Below, in pieces: positions 33,699 through 45,560 of a stretch of DNA of 64,000 nt. The translations under genes were made by a program, and so were the position numbers. This stretch comes from Physella acuta (taxonomy: Eukaryota; Mollusca; Gastropoda; Physidae), in contig NW_026732320.1 of assembly GCF_028476545.1 (NCBI RefSeq), positions 186,001-250,000 of the forward strand. The letters run 5' to 3'. Each line of letters begins with the position of its first letter. Within the stretch, counting starts at the first letter, position 1. The notes below the pieces were generated by a model. That model was not told the origin of the DNA, searched no databases, and saw nothing but the letters and a program-made list of their open reading frames with translations.

Positions 33699-33896
33699 AG
33701 GTAAACATTAAATATTAAATTGCGACAAGACTTTCATTGTTATTTTAGAGTGTAAGAGTAACAAACTTCTTTTATTTAAAATATTAGCTTAATTAAACAT
33801 TCAATTAGTACAGTAATTAACTGCGACAAGAAAAAAAGATTAAACATTGAGTTCTTGTCTGAAGAAAATTTCCGAATATTTTTTCCTGGTCTGGTC

Positions 33897-33899
<3 letters not shown>

Positions 33900-33941
<42 letters not shown>
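33900..33941. repeat. (GA)n microsatellite in the tandem unit
   Basis: About 20 GA units; counterparts are at 38,846-38,885 and, shorter, at 43,791-43,816. Confidence 0.95.
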
Positions 33942-33944
<3 letters not shown>

Positions 33945-33946
<2 letters not shown>

Positions 33947-34041
33947 ATTGGTACTGTCGAATTCACAAATTATGAATTACTGAAAAGTTGAAAATAAAAC
34001 AACTAAATAGCGGCGTATGATACGCTGCGGGTCGGCTCGTT
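33945..34041 (+). repeat. 97-bp direct repeat, right copy (unit 1)
   Basis: Matches 33,179-33,275 with a few changes; one of them (ATACGCTGC) breaks the palindrome. It follows directly on the GA microsatellite. Confidence 0.8.
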
Positions 34042-34909
34042 TTATTATGATCTTGTTTGGTGAAAACGAGGCGCAGAAAAATATGTGCCGCGCAAGAATC
34101 CAATCATTTGGCTAGATTTATGACTGTTTTTTTTATGTCACACCTAAAAATAAAATATTTACGCTTTCTTCATTCATGATCGTATTTATAATTTTTTAAA
34201 CTGAAAGTATGAATTACAAGTTAGATCGCAGGTTTTGTAACTTGGTATACTTTTACCTCCAGTTGAGCGTATTTTATTATAATAACCGAAACACACCAAA
34301 GAGTAACTATGGGTGTGTCAATGAATAATATCAAAATATTGATCACAGCATGAAAGATTTGTGTATATCATGATGCAAAGCTGATAAATCATGCGATTCT
34401 ACAAAACCGAAGTCTGGTTTATGTGAAATACTAAAATTATGACAAAAATGTAAACTACTGAACATTTAAGCCGCACAATTTGCTTAACTTTAGATAACTC
34501 TATAGGCCTACTACAAAAGAAAGAATCAAAATATTGGTTGTGACTCCATCTGTATGCCAGAAACATATGGTTGAAGGAGGTACCCCCCTTTTAAAAAACC
34601 AAAACTTTTGCACAACCTGAGTGTGAGTTCTATCTATTTATTAAACATATCACGCACAGAGCTTGCTCGAATGAAGTTCTAAAAGTGTGTCTATTAATGT
34701 GTACTAAATAATTATCATAAAGGTATGTTTTTCTTTTTATTGAGCTGAAGAATTGATACAACTCAATTTGTAATTATATAAATGATTATCATTATCATTG
34801 TTCCAAAAGTGAAGATATATATATATATATATTGATGTTACATTGATGGCAAATCATTTAAGACCCTTAGTCTGATTCAGTGATTGTAATCAAATGAAGG
34901 GATGTAATT

Positions 34910-35062
34910 TATTTGTAATGGTCAGATGATAAAAAGCTCAAATGTTAACCATAAGCCTCAAGTTCGGATCCCGGACTGAGGTTGATAGGACATCCCCGAG
35001 TCCACCCAGCTGTAATGAATACCTAATATTCTTTATAGAAATTGAAGACAGCTGGGCATAGT
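34910..35062 (+). mobile_element. tRNA-derived SINE in tandem unit 2
   Basis: Copy of the unit 1 SINE carried along by the tandem duplication; one visible change (TATAGAAA for TATGGAAA). Confidence 0.72.
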
Positions 35063-36412
35063 CTACTTTTAAATGAAGATTTAGTTTAATTTAGGTTTAT
35101 AATAATGTTTCTTATTTATACAAAAATATTTAGCATTTCTAAAGAACATTTGTCATTTTGAAAAGAAATATTTTTTCTTCACTACTGGCTCGAACGCTGT
35201 CCATTGCTGGGCCTCATTTATTTTAATTTTAATCTCAATAAATATGCTTGTAGTAAAAAAAACTGCAGTTTTATTAGAGAAAAAAAATGATGAACAATTT
35301 ATATATATGAGTAGGCTACATCAAAGAACTTTATTCTTTATTATAATTTAAATAGTTCTCCAAATGGTTTATGCTCTGCTTTAGAAGTGCATATTCTGTC
35401 TGGAATATAAAACATACATCATTAGCATGACAATAAATAAAATATAACTAGCAAATAAAAACAAATAAAGCAAAATAAAACTGTAGGTAAGTATAAAAAA
35501 TGTTTGCTAAAATTGTAGCAAGAAGCTGCATATTGGTTATCCTCATACATCAAAAAATAACCTGACAGGGCAATATTAAAGGTCCTGACAGATCGATTTC
35601 GTAAAAATAAATGACCTTGTGATATACGGCTCCCTTAAAAATATCCGACCACAAAATGCTACCTTCCATATAGGACAAAACTCACGACATTAAAAACCTC
35701 GATAAAACCGACATTGAAATCCCTGACAAAACCGACATTGAAATCCCTGACAAAACTGACAATGAACTCCCTGACCAAACCGACACTGAAACCGACAAAT
35801 GGAAGTCCGATAATGGTATCATTTTCAAAAAGGGGTGTTAGGTTACTGGTAGTTAACTAAATTCACACCTGGCTGGCTCCCTGAGTCGGAAAAACATAGT
35901 TTTGCAAACTGGTACGTGTCTGTGTGTGTGTATAAACACAATAACTTGAGTGCCGTTAAAGCTAGGTTGATGAAGTTTCATATATAAGTATTATATCAAA
36001 ATCGCAGATCTGTATCGACTTTTGAGCGATTTCCGATAAATGGAAGTGGAACTTTTTCTACTTTTAATTTTTCAAAAGCCTATAACTTGAGTACTATTTC
36101 TTGGCGATTAGATTAAAACCAAAAATGTATAGTGTTAATAGCGCCATATTGATTAAAGATTAATTAGATAAACAAATGAAATGTCATTAACGTAAAGATA
36201 TAGTGATATTATTAAGGTTGGGCCCTGTTCGAGCCGCCCCCCCCCCCCCCAGAGATGCCTGGAAGAAATTCTGTTCGTAAAGCGTAAAGTCATGGCTGCG
36301 AACAACTTCGCACAATATGTGTTTAGGCTTCTCTATTCCTTATGCTAGTTTAGTAGTAAAGCTTGTAGATCTATGTGTAAAGCCGATTTCATTGCAGTTT
36401 TTAAATATTTTT

Positions 36413-36882
36413 AGCGCAATTTCCATTCTGGAGAATTGCGTTTATTAACCCGTCATTTCTGGATGGATGGATGGATGAATGTGTGTCCGCAGCTTTAAGT
36501 CGTATCTCCTCCTCAACGAAGCAATATCGATGACTAGTTCCAAAAGCAATTATGTTAAGCAAGTTACGAGGATGAACATAGGCCATAAAAATTCCGGGTT
36601 TCTTTCATGGATTTCCCAGAAAAGCCAAAAAAATCTCGAAAAAAAAGCAGTTTTTGGCCCATATCTCGGCAACCAGACCACTTAGCGACTTGAAACATGT
36701 ACCAATCGATTCCTGTCATAATTTAGAACAATATTGCCGAAGAAAGTTTTCAAAAATATTCTCTCGTTCGGTCACAAATTTTAAAATTACATAAACACCT
36801 ACAAACCGATTGTTCTTCTAGCTTGAATGCACCCCAACATTATACGTCAGAGCTATTTTTCGATAACATAAGGAAATTGCGC
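36413..36882 (+). mobile_element. Family B MITE in tandem unit 2
   Basis: Duplicate of the unit 1 copy. Confidence 0.7.
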
Positions 36883-37389
36883 ACAAATGTCACTAGACTT
36901 TTTTAATTAACTTGTTTTTAATAAATGCATTAGTTGACGACCTCTTAATTTGGGAACCTGTGTCTTAAGTAATTTTCCACCAGACTCAAGTGACGGTGAT
37001 CACAACTGTGCTCGTGCGTGGAACTCGTGTTTTGGATCCCCCCTATAGTCCTTGGCCTTAGTGTCGATATCCCATAATCCTTTGGTGATAGTGATATAAA
37101 AAGGAGAATTTTCAGAACACGGGGCAGTCGCGCGAGGCACCCACAGAGCAGGGATGTGACTTTTCCAAATTTGAGCGGAAATCCGACTTTTCCGGTGGCT
37201 CTTGTGACCTCACCATGACCCCGAGTACGTGTTTGGTGCTGCTTGTGGGAAGGGGGGGGGGGGGATTAAAATGATGTCACAGTCAATTTCAAATAGCTGT
37301 AGGCCAACAGATTAAAAAAAACTGAACGCAACGCGACTTCTACTATGTCTTGTTTGTGGAAGAAAAAATACGACACAGACTGTTAATAA

Positions 37390-37706
37390 GGGGTCTTCCA
37401 TAAATAACGTCACACTCGTAGGGGGGAGGGGGGGGGGGGGGTCAGATTGTGTGACGTCGTAATTTTGTATTTTAAAAAAGTAATGTTAGAAATACTCTAT
37501 GTTGGTCGAGCTCAGTCAATATTTCTGAAAAAAAAACTGTGATTAAAAAAAAATACAAATTAAATTTTGAGGAGGGGGGGGGGAGCGGTTGTTGGCTGAG
37601 TTGTGTGTCATTTTAGGGGGGGGGGGGAGTCTGACTTTTGTGACGGAGCATAGAGGGGAGGTAAAAATCGTCAAATAAAAAAACGTGACGTCATTTATCG
37701 ATGACC
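37390..37706. mobile_element. CRE-bearing MITE in tandem unit 2
   Basis: Duplicate of the unit 1 copy with different G-tract lengths. Confidence 0.78.
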
Positions 37707-38439
37707 TAACAATTTACAGCTGTTCCAAAATCATGAATAACGATGTGGTTTGGCTATTATAATGGTTTTAACTAATCTGGTCAATTTCATTTTCCATCAC
37801 ATGAACCTAAAACTTTCAAATCTATATATATAATTCTCTTCTTGGAGACCCTAGAAAACACCAAGCTTTAAGCGCGCCTAGCAGTCCCTTCTCCGCCTCT
37901 CTAGGCATATCGCTACCACCCCCATCCCCACATAGCTGTGGTTCACGCTAAATGTTTACAATCGTAGAGACGGGTTTAATGACGGCTATTAGGGGCAGAT
38001 GATTTAGTTTGAAACGATTTTAAACTTATGGGAGGTAACTAAGAGGAGACTGCTTTCACGTGGGGGGGGGGGTTGGGGGGAAAGGAGGGTTTTGGTGTTT
38101 TAAAGCAAATATTTTCAGTGGCAGCATTGGTACTGTCGAATTCACAAATTATGAATTGCTGAAAAGTAGAAAAAACAACAACGAAATAGCGGCGTATGAT
38201 ACGCCGCGGGTCGGCTCGTTATAATTAATCTAAATCTAGGCTGTTTACTGTTGAAGACAAACATTTTTACCATGCCAATCTTTAAATTAAATATAAGGCA
38301 TAATTTAAAATTCAAAACAAGTGTACACATTTGGACTAGATTAGTATAGTTTAAATTAGCTAAATGTTAAAATAAAACTTAATTGCCACTTTTGTTACAT
38401 GGTAAATAATATTTTTTTAAGGTTGTTTATAAGGTAAAC

Positions 38440-38643
38440 CAGGGGTCTCCAAACTTTTCAGTCCGAGGGCCGCATTAACTATTAAATTTCAGTTCGGGGG
38501 CCAGTTTCTTCCAGGTATGTCTGGGCAAAGTTCCTCAGCCATCACTAACAAACATTTTTTCCGTGGACAAAAAGATCTCCGCGGGCCGGATGAGAGGACA
38601 TCGCGGGCCGTCCGGCCCGCGGGCCGTAGTTTGGAGACCCCTG
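38440..38643. mobile_element. hAT MITE (CAGGGGTCTCCAAAC type), unit 2
   Basis: Same insertion as 33,495-33,698, same AGGTAAAC flanks. Confidence 0.94.
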
Positions 38644-38841
38644 AGGTAAACATTAAATATTAAATTGCGACAAGACTTTCATTGTTATTTTAGAGTGTAA
38701 GAGTAACAAACTTCTTTTATTTAAAATATTAGCTTAATTAAACATTCAATTAGTACAGTAATTAACTGCGACAAGAAAAAAAGATTAAACATTGAGTTCT
38801 TGTCTGAAGAAAATTTCCGAATATTTTTTCCTGGTCTGGTC

Positions 38842-38889
<48 letters not shown>

Positions 38890-39849
38890 ATTGGTACTGT
38901 CGAATTCACAAATTATGAATTACTGAAAAGTTGAAAATAAAACAACTAAATAGCGGCGTATGATACGCTGCGGGTCGGCTCGTTTTATTATGATCTTGTT
39001 TGGTGAAAACGAGGCGCAGAAAAATATGTGCCGCGCAAGAATCCAATCATTTGGCTAGATTTATGACTGTTTTTTTTTATGTCACACCTAAAAATAAAAT
39101 ATTTACGCTTTCTTCATTCATGATCGTATTTATAATTTTTTAAACTGAAAGTATGAATTACAAGTTAGATCGCAGGTTTTGTAACTTGGTATACTTTTAC
39201 CTCCAGTTGAGCGTATTTTATTATAATAACCGAAACACACCAAAGAGTAACTATGGGTGTGTCAATGAATAATATCAAAATATTGATCACAGCATGAAAG
39301 ATTTGTATATATCATGATGCAAAGCTGATAAATCATGCGATTCTACAAAACCGAAGTCTGGTTTATGTGAAATACTAAAATTATGACAAAAATGTAAACT
39401 ACTGAACATTTAAGCCGCACAATTTGCTTAACTTTAGATAACTCTATAGGCCTACTACAAAAGAAAGAATCAAAATATTGGTCGTGACTCCATCTGTTTG
39501 CCAGAAACATATGGTTGAAGAAGGTACCCCCCTTTTAAAAAACCAAAACTTTTGCACAACCTGAGTGTGAGTTCTATCTATTTATTAAACATATCACGCA
39601 CAGAGCTTGCTCGAATGAAGTTCTAAAAGTGTGTCTATTAATGTGTACTAAATAATTATCATAAAGGTATGTTTTTCTTTTTATTGAGCTGAAGAATTGA
39701 TACAACTCAATTTGTAATTATATAAATGATTATCATTATCATTGTTCCAAAAGTGAAGATATATATATATATTGATGTTACATTGATGGCAAATCATTTA
39801 AGACCCTTAGTCTGATTCAGTGATTGTAATCAAATGAAGGGATGTAATT

Positions 39850-40002
39850 TATTTGTAATGGTCAGATGATAAAAAGCTCAAATGTTAACCATAAGCCTCA
39901 AGTTCGGATCCAGGACTAAGGTTGATAGGACATCCCCGAGTCCACCCAGCTGTAATGAATACCTAATATTCTTTATGGAAATTGAAGACAGCTGGGCATA
40001 GT
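39850..40002 (+). mobile_element. tRNA-derived SINE in tandem unit 3
   Basis: Copy of the unit 1 SINE; B-box flank reads GGATCCAGGACTAAGG, closer to the left-arm copy (GGATCCAGGAATAAGG) than units 1 and 2 are. Confidence 0.72.
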
Positions 40003-41351
40003 CTACTTTTAAATGAAGATTTAGTTTAATTTAGGTTTATAATAATGTTTCTTATTTATACAAAAATATTTAGCATTTCTAAAGAACATTTGTCATTTTG
40101 AAAACAAATATTTTTTCTTCACTACTTACTCGAACGCTGTCCATTGCTGGGCCTCATTTATTTTAATTTTAATCTCAATAAATATGCTTGTAGTAAAAAA
40201 AACTGCAGTTTTATTAGAGAAAAAAAATGATGAACAATTTATATATATGAGTAGGCTACATCAAAGAACTTTATTCTTTATTATAATTTAAATAGTTCTC
40301 CAAATGGTTTATGCTCTGCTTTAGAAGTGCATATTCTGTCTGGAATATAAAACATACATCATTAGCATGACAATAAATAAAATATAACTAGCAAATAAAA
40401 ACAAATAAAGCAAAATAAAACTGTAGGTAAGTATAAAAAATGTTTGCTAAAATTGTAGCAAGAAGCTGCATATTGGTTATCCTCATACATCAAAAAATAA
40501 CCTGACAGGGCAATATTAAAGGTCCTGACAGATCGATTTCGTAAAAATAAATGACCTTGTGATATACGGCTCCCTTAAAAATATCCGACCACAAAATGCT
40601 ACCTTCCATATAGGACAAAACTCACGACATTAAAAACCTCGATAAAACCGACATTGAAATCCCTGACAAAACCGACATTGAAATCCCTGACAAAACTGAC
40701 AATGAACTCCCTGACCAAACCGACACTGAAACCGACAAATGGAAGTCCGATAATGGTATCATTTTCAAAAAGGGGTGTTAGGTTACTGGTAGTTAACTAA
40801 ATTCACACCTGGCTGGCTCCCTGAGTCGGAAAAACATAGTTTTGCAAACTGGTACGTGTCTGTGTGTGTGTATAAACACAATAACTTGAGTGCCGTTAAA
40901 GCTAGGTTGATGAAGTTTCATATATAAGTATTATATCAAAATCGCAGATCTGTATCGACTTTTGAGCGATTTCCGATAAATGGAAGTGGAACTTTTTCTA
41001 CTTTTAATTTTTCAAAAGCCTATAACTTGAGTACTATTTCTTGGCGATTAGATTAAAACCAAAAAATGTATAGTGTTAATAGCGCCATATTGATTAAAGA
41101 TTAATTAGATCAACAAATGAAATGTCATTAACGTAAAGATATAGTGATATTATTAAGGTTGGGCCCTGTTCGAGCCGCCCCCCCCCCCCAGAGATGCCTG
41201 GAAGAAATTCTGTTCGTAAAGCGTAAAGTCATGGCTGCGAACAACTTCGCACAATATGTGTTTAGGCTTCTCTATTCCTTATGCTAGTTTAGTATTAAAG
41301 CTTGTAGATCTATGTGTAAAGCCGATTTCATTGCAGTTTTTAAATATTTTT

Positions 41352-41822
41352 AGCGCAATTTCCATTCTGGAGAATTGCGTTTATTAACCCGTCATTTCTG
41401 GATGGATGGATGGATGAATGTGTGTCCGCAGCTTTAAGTCGTATCTCCTCCTCAACGAAGCAATATCGATGACTAGTTCCAAAAGCAATTATGTTAAGCA
41501 AGTTACGAGGATGAACATAGGCCATAAAAATTCCGGGTTTCTTTCATGGATTTCCCAGAAAAGCCAAAAAAATCTCGAAAAAAAAAGCAGTTTTTGGCCC
41601 ATATCTCGGCAACCAGACCACTTAGCGACTTGAAACATGTACCAATCGATTCCTGTCATAATTTAGAACAATATTGCCGAAGAAAGTTTTCAAAAATATT
41701 CTCTCGTTCGGTCACAAATTTTAAAATTACATAAACACCTACAAACCGATTGTTCTTCTAGCTTGAATGCACCCCAACATTATACGTCAGAGCTATTTTT
41801 CGATAACATAAGGAAATTGCGC
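41352..41822 (+). mobile_element. Family B MITE in tandem unit 3
   Basis: Duplicate of the unit 1 copy, one base longer in an A run. Confidence 0.7.
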
Positions 41823-42327
41823 ACAAATGTCACTAGACTTTTTTAATTAACTTGTTTTTAATAAATGCATTAGTTGACGACCTCTTAATTTGGGAACCTG
41901 TGTCTTAAGTAATTTTCCACCAGACTCAAGTGACGGTGATCACAACTGTGCTCGTGCGTGGAACTCGTGTTTTGGATCCCCCCTATAGTCCTTGGCCTTA
42001 GTGTCGATATCCCATAATCCTTTGGTGATAGTGATATAAAAAGGAGAATTTTCAGAACACGGGGCAGTCGCGCGAGGCACCCACAGAGCAGGGATGTGAC
42101 TTTTCCAAATTTGAGCGGAAATCCGACTTTTTCGGTGGCTCTTGTGACCTCACCATGACCCCGAGTACGTGTTTGGTGCTGCTTGTGGGAAGGGGGGGGG
42201 GGATTAAAATGATGTCACAGTCAATTTCAAATAGCTGTAGGCCAACAGATTAAAAAAAACTGAACGCAACGCGACTTCTACTATGTCTTGTTTGTGGAAG
42301 AAAAAATACGACACAGACTGTTAATAA

Positions 42328-42641
42328 GGGGTCTTCCATAAATAACGTCACACTCGTAGGGGGGAGGGGGGGGGGGTCAGATTGTGTGACGTCGTAATTT
42401 TGTATTTTAAAAAAGTAATGTTAGAAATACTCTATGTTGGTCGAGCTCAGTCAATATTTCTGAAAAAAAAACTGTGATTAAAAAAAAAATACAAATTAAA
42501 TTTTGAGGAGGGGGGGGGGAGCGGTTGTTGGCTGAGTTGTGTGTCATTTTAGGGGGGGGGGGAGTCTGACTTTTGTGACGGAGCATAGAGGGGAGGTAAA
42601 AATCGTCAAATAAAAAAACGTGACGTCATTTATCGATGACC
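42328..42641. mobile_element. CRE-bearing MITE in tandem unit 3
   Basis: Duplicate of the unit 1 copy with different G-tract lengths. Confidence 0.78.
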
Positions 42642-43384
42642 TAACAATTTACAGCTGTTCCAAAATCATGAATAACGATGTGGTTTGGCTATTATAATGG
42701 TTTTAACTAATCTGGTCAATTTCATTTTCCATCACATGAACCTAAAACTTTCAAATCTATATATATAATTCTCTTCTTGGAGACCCTAGAAAACACCAAG
42801 CTTTAAGCGCGCCTAGCAGTCCCTTCTCCGCCTCTCTAGGCATATCGCTACCACCCCCATCCCCACATAGCTGTGGTTCACGCTAAATGTTTACAATCGT
42901 AGAGACGGGTTTAATGACGGCTATTAGGGGCAGATGATTTAGTTTGAAACGATTTTAAACTTATGGGAGGTAACTAAGAGGAGACTGCTTTCACGTGGGG
43001 GGGGGGGGGGGGGGGGGTTGGGGGGAAAGGAGGGTTTTGGTGTTTTAAAGCAAATATTTTCAGTGGCAGCATTGGTACTGTCGAATTCACAAATTATGAA
43101 TTGCTGAAAAGTAGAAAAAACAACAACGAAATAGCGGCGTATGATACGCCGCGGGTCGGCTCGTTATAATTAATCTAAATCTAGGCTGTTTACTGTTGAA
43201 GACAAACATTTTTACCATGCCAATCTTTAAATTAAATATAAGGCATAATTTAAAATTCAAAACAAGTGTACACATTTGGACTAGATTAGTATAGTTTAAA
43301 TTAGCTAAATGTTAAAATAAAACTTAATTGCCACTTTTGTTACATGGTAAATAATATTTTTTTAAGGTTGTTTATAAGGTAAAC

Positions 43385-43588
43385 CAGGGGTCTCCAAACT
43401 TTTCAGTCCGAGGGCCGCATTAACTATTAAATTTCAGTTCGGGGGCCAGTTTCTTCCAGGTATGTCTGGGCAAAGTTCCTCAGCCATCACTAACAAACAT
43501 TTTTTCCGTGGACAAAAAGATCTCCGCGGGCCGGATGAGAGGACATCGCGGGCCGTCCGGCCCGCGGGCCGTAGTTTGGAGACCCCTG
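43385..43588. mobile_element. hAT MITE (CAGGGGTCTCCAAAC type), unit 3
   Basis: Same insertion as 33,495-33,698, same AGGTAAAC flanks. Confidence 0.94.
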
Positions 43589-43789
43589 AGGTAAACATTA
43601 AATATTAAATTGCGACAAGACTTTCATTGTTATTTTAGAGTGTAAGAGTAACAAACTTCTTTTATTTAAAATATTAGCTTAATTAAACATTCAATTAGTA
43701 CAGTAATTAACTGCGACAAGAAAAAAAGATTAAACATTGAGTTCTTGTCTGAAGAAAATTTCCGAATATTTTTTCCTGGTCTGGTCACC

Positions 43790-43820
<31 letters not shown>

Positions 43821-44126
43821 ATTGGTACTGTCGAATTCACAAATTATGAATTACTGAAAAGTTGAAAATAAAACAACTAAATAGCGGCGTATGATACGCT
43901 GCGGGTCGGCTCGTTTTATTATGATCTTGTTTGGTGAAAACGAGGCGCAGAAAAATATGTGCCGCGCAAGAATCCAATCATTTGGCTAGATTTATGACTG
44001 TTTTTTTTTATGTCACACCTAAAAATAAAATATTTACGCTTTCTTCATTCATGATCGTATTTATAATTTTTTAAACTGAAAGTATGAATTACAAGTTAGA
44101 TCGCAGGTTTTGTAACTTGGTATACT

Positions 44127-45185
44127 TTTACCTCCAGTTGAGCGTATTTTATTATAATAACCGAAACACACCAAAACATTAGAAAAACACGATTTATTTT
44201 TTGTATTGTATTTCTGTTTTCACAAATGAATAAAAGTGAATGTTTAAAAAACACGACTTATTTATTTGTATTGTATTTTTGTTTTAATAAATGAATAAAA
44301 AAACAACAAAGAGACTGACTGAAGTGATTTGTTTGCTGGTTACAAAAATAGAGATGCACACTTTGTACAATTAAGTGTTCCAATTTCAACTAAACTGAAT
44401 AAAAGTATTAAAAGGCACAATGATGCTGCCGAAAGTGGGCCGTTACACGTCGTCACAAAAAGTCAGACCCCCCCTAAAATGACGTCACACCTCAGCCGAC
44501 AACCCCCCCCCCCCTCAAAATTTCTGTTTTTTTCTTAAAACATCGATAATTTTTCCAAAATCTTGTCAGAACTCTGTCAACATAGAGTATTTTGATCAAT
44601 TCATATTGCAATTTATTAAAACCGTTTTCTAAAACGCGAAATAACGGCTAAATCTTGTTTTTCTAACATTGCTTTTTTATAATGCAAAAAAGGGACGTCA
44701 CACCATCTGAAACCCCCACCCCCTCATCACACACCGTCACAAAATTGCTGACCCCCCCCCTCCCTTACGAGTGTGACGTCATTTATGGACGACCCCCTCA
44801 TCAATTTTTTTTTTAAAGTCAGAAATTTACTCATACAAAAAAAGGAAGGATGGTAGATTTACTATGAATTTAAATAACATACAACTCTATAGTAAAATAT
44901 TTTTTTCAGTTTTAGCAAAACTGTCAAATTAAAAAACACAGAGTTTGTACATTTATTGCATAAATACAAAAATATAAAACAGAATGATTAACAGTGTATC
45001 AGTTTCACCATGAGACAAATGCCTTTTTTAAAAAGTACAATACAAATAAACAAGTCGTGTTTTTTAAATATTCATTTTTATTCATTTGCTAAAACAAAAA
45101 TACAATACAAAAAAATAAATCGTGTTTTCTTAATGTTTTGGTGTGTTTCGGTTGTTATAATAAAATACGCTCAACTGGAGGTAAA
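44127..45185. mobile_element. Foldback element with about 150-170 bp arms
   Basis: Left arm TTTACCTCCAGTTGAGCGTA... (44,127-44,293) pairs with the reverse complement of 45,037-45,185. Arms hold a tandem duplicated AAACACGATTTATT...GTATTGTATTT...AATGAATAAAA block. Between the arms lies a CRE-bearing MITE. The right boundary of the tandem unit falls inside the left arm. The 73-codon frame at 45,010-45,231 is an arm artefact. Confidence 0.7.
44447..44796. mobile_element. CRE-bearing MITE inside the foldback element
   Basis: CACAAAAAGTCAGACCCCCC through GTGTGACGTCATTTATGGAC plus GACCCC; the far left end is missing. Confidence 0.75.
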
Positions 45186-45365
45186 CAAGCAACGGAGAAT
45201 AAAATACGCTGAAATGGAGTTTTACCTCTAGCGATTCTCACTAAATTTTAAATTTCATTATTTTTCCATTTAAACATTACCTATGAAAAATATAGATCAA
45301 TAATATTAAATACTTTGTTTGATGGTACTAGCTCATATGAAGCTTACTTAATGGAGGCGAGCGAG

Positions 45366-45560
45366 CTGACGAGATTCCGTCCCCAATGTTGTTGACATGG
45401 AATAAAATCGTGCTTTTTTAGATTTAGACCGTAAAAAAAAATAAAAAATAAAAACTTAAGCCTAAAATTAATTTAGAAATTTTATATTTTTAGAATAAAT
45501 GCTATAAAAGTTGCAAATCCAGAGAACTTGAAAATAATTTGTTGAGTTTAAGGCTACATT
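45366..45560 (+). repeat. Dispersed repeat (TGACGAGATTCC type), copy 1
   Basis: TGACGAGATTCCGTCC, TTGTTGACATGGAATAAAA, AAAACTTAAGCCTAAAATTA and AGAGAACTTGAAAATAATTT also appear in the same order at 63,033-63,228. Function and ends unknown. Confidence 0.7.

Larger units (their letters stand above)
29353..34300 (+). repeat. Tandem unit 1 (4,948 bp)
   Basis: First of three near-identical direct copies. It begins GAGTAACTATGGGTGTGTC and ends CCGAAACACACCAAA. In order it holds the inverted-repeat arm (with SINE and 24-bp minisatellite), a family A interior, a family B MITE, a CRE-bearing MITE, and two 97-bp direct repeats around a hAT MITE and GA microsatellite. By eye about six substitutions plus homopolymer changes separate it from unit 2. 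No protein-coding gene was found; the recurring 61-68 codon frames lie in repeats. Confidence 0.96.
34301..39244 (+). repeat. Tandem unit 2 (4,944 bp)
   Basis: Direct continuation of unit 1 with the junction ACACACCAAA|GAGTAACT. Private changes include GATAAAC for GATCAAC near 36,170 and AGTAGTAAAG near 36,355. G-tract lengths differ. Confidence 0.96.
39245..44175 (+). repeat. Tandem unit 3 (4,931 bp)
   Basis: Third copy. It shares CTATT (versus CTACT in unit 1) and TTCCAGG (versus TTCGAGG) with unit 2 and has its own cluster of changes at 39,307-40,130. The GA microsatellite is shorter. After 44,175 the sequence leaves the unit and continues into the foldback element. Confidence 0.96.

Noticed and set aside
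31451-43275. Identical 61-68 codon frames repeated three times (for example at 31,451, 36,401 and 41,340)
   Set aside because: They lie in MITEs carried by the tandem units; the same text at 22,643-23,134 does not keep the frames, and no domain is recognisable.
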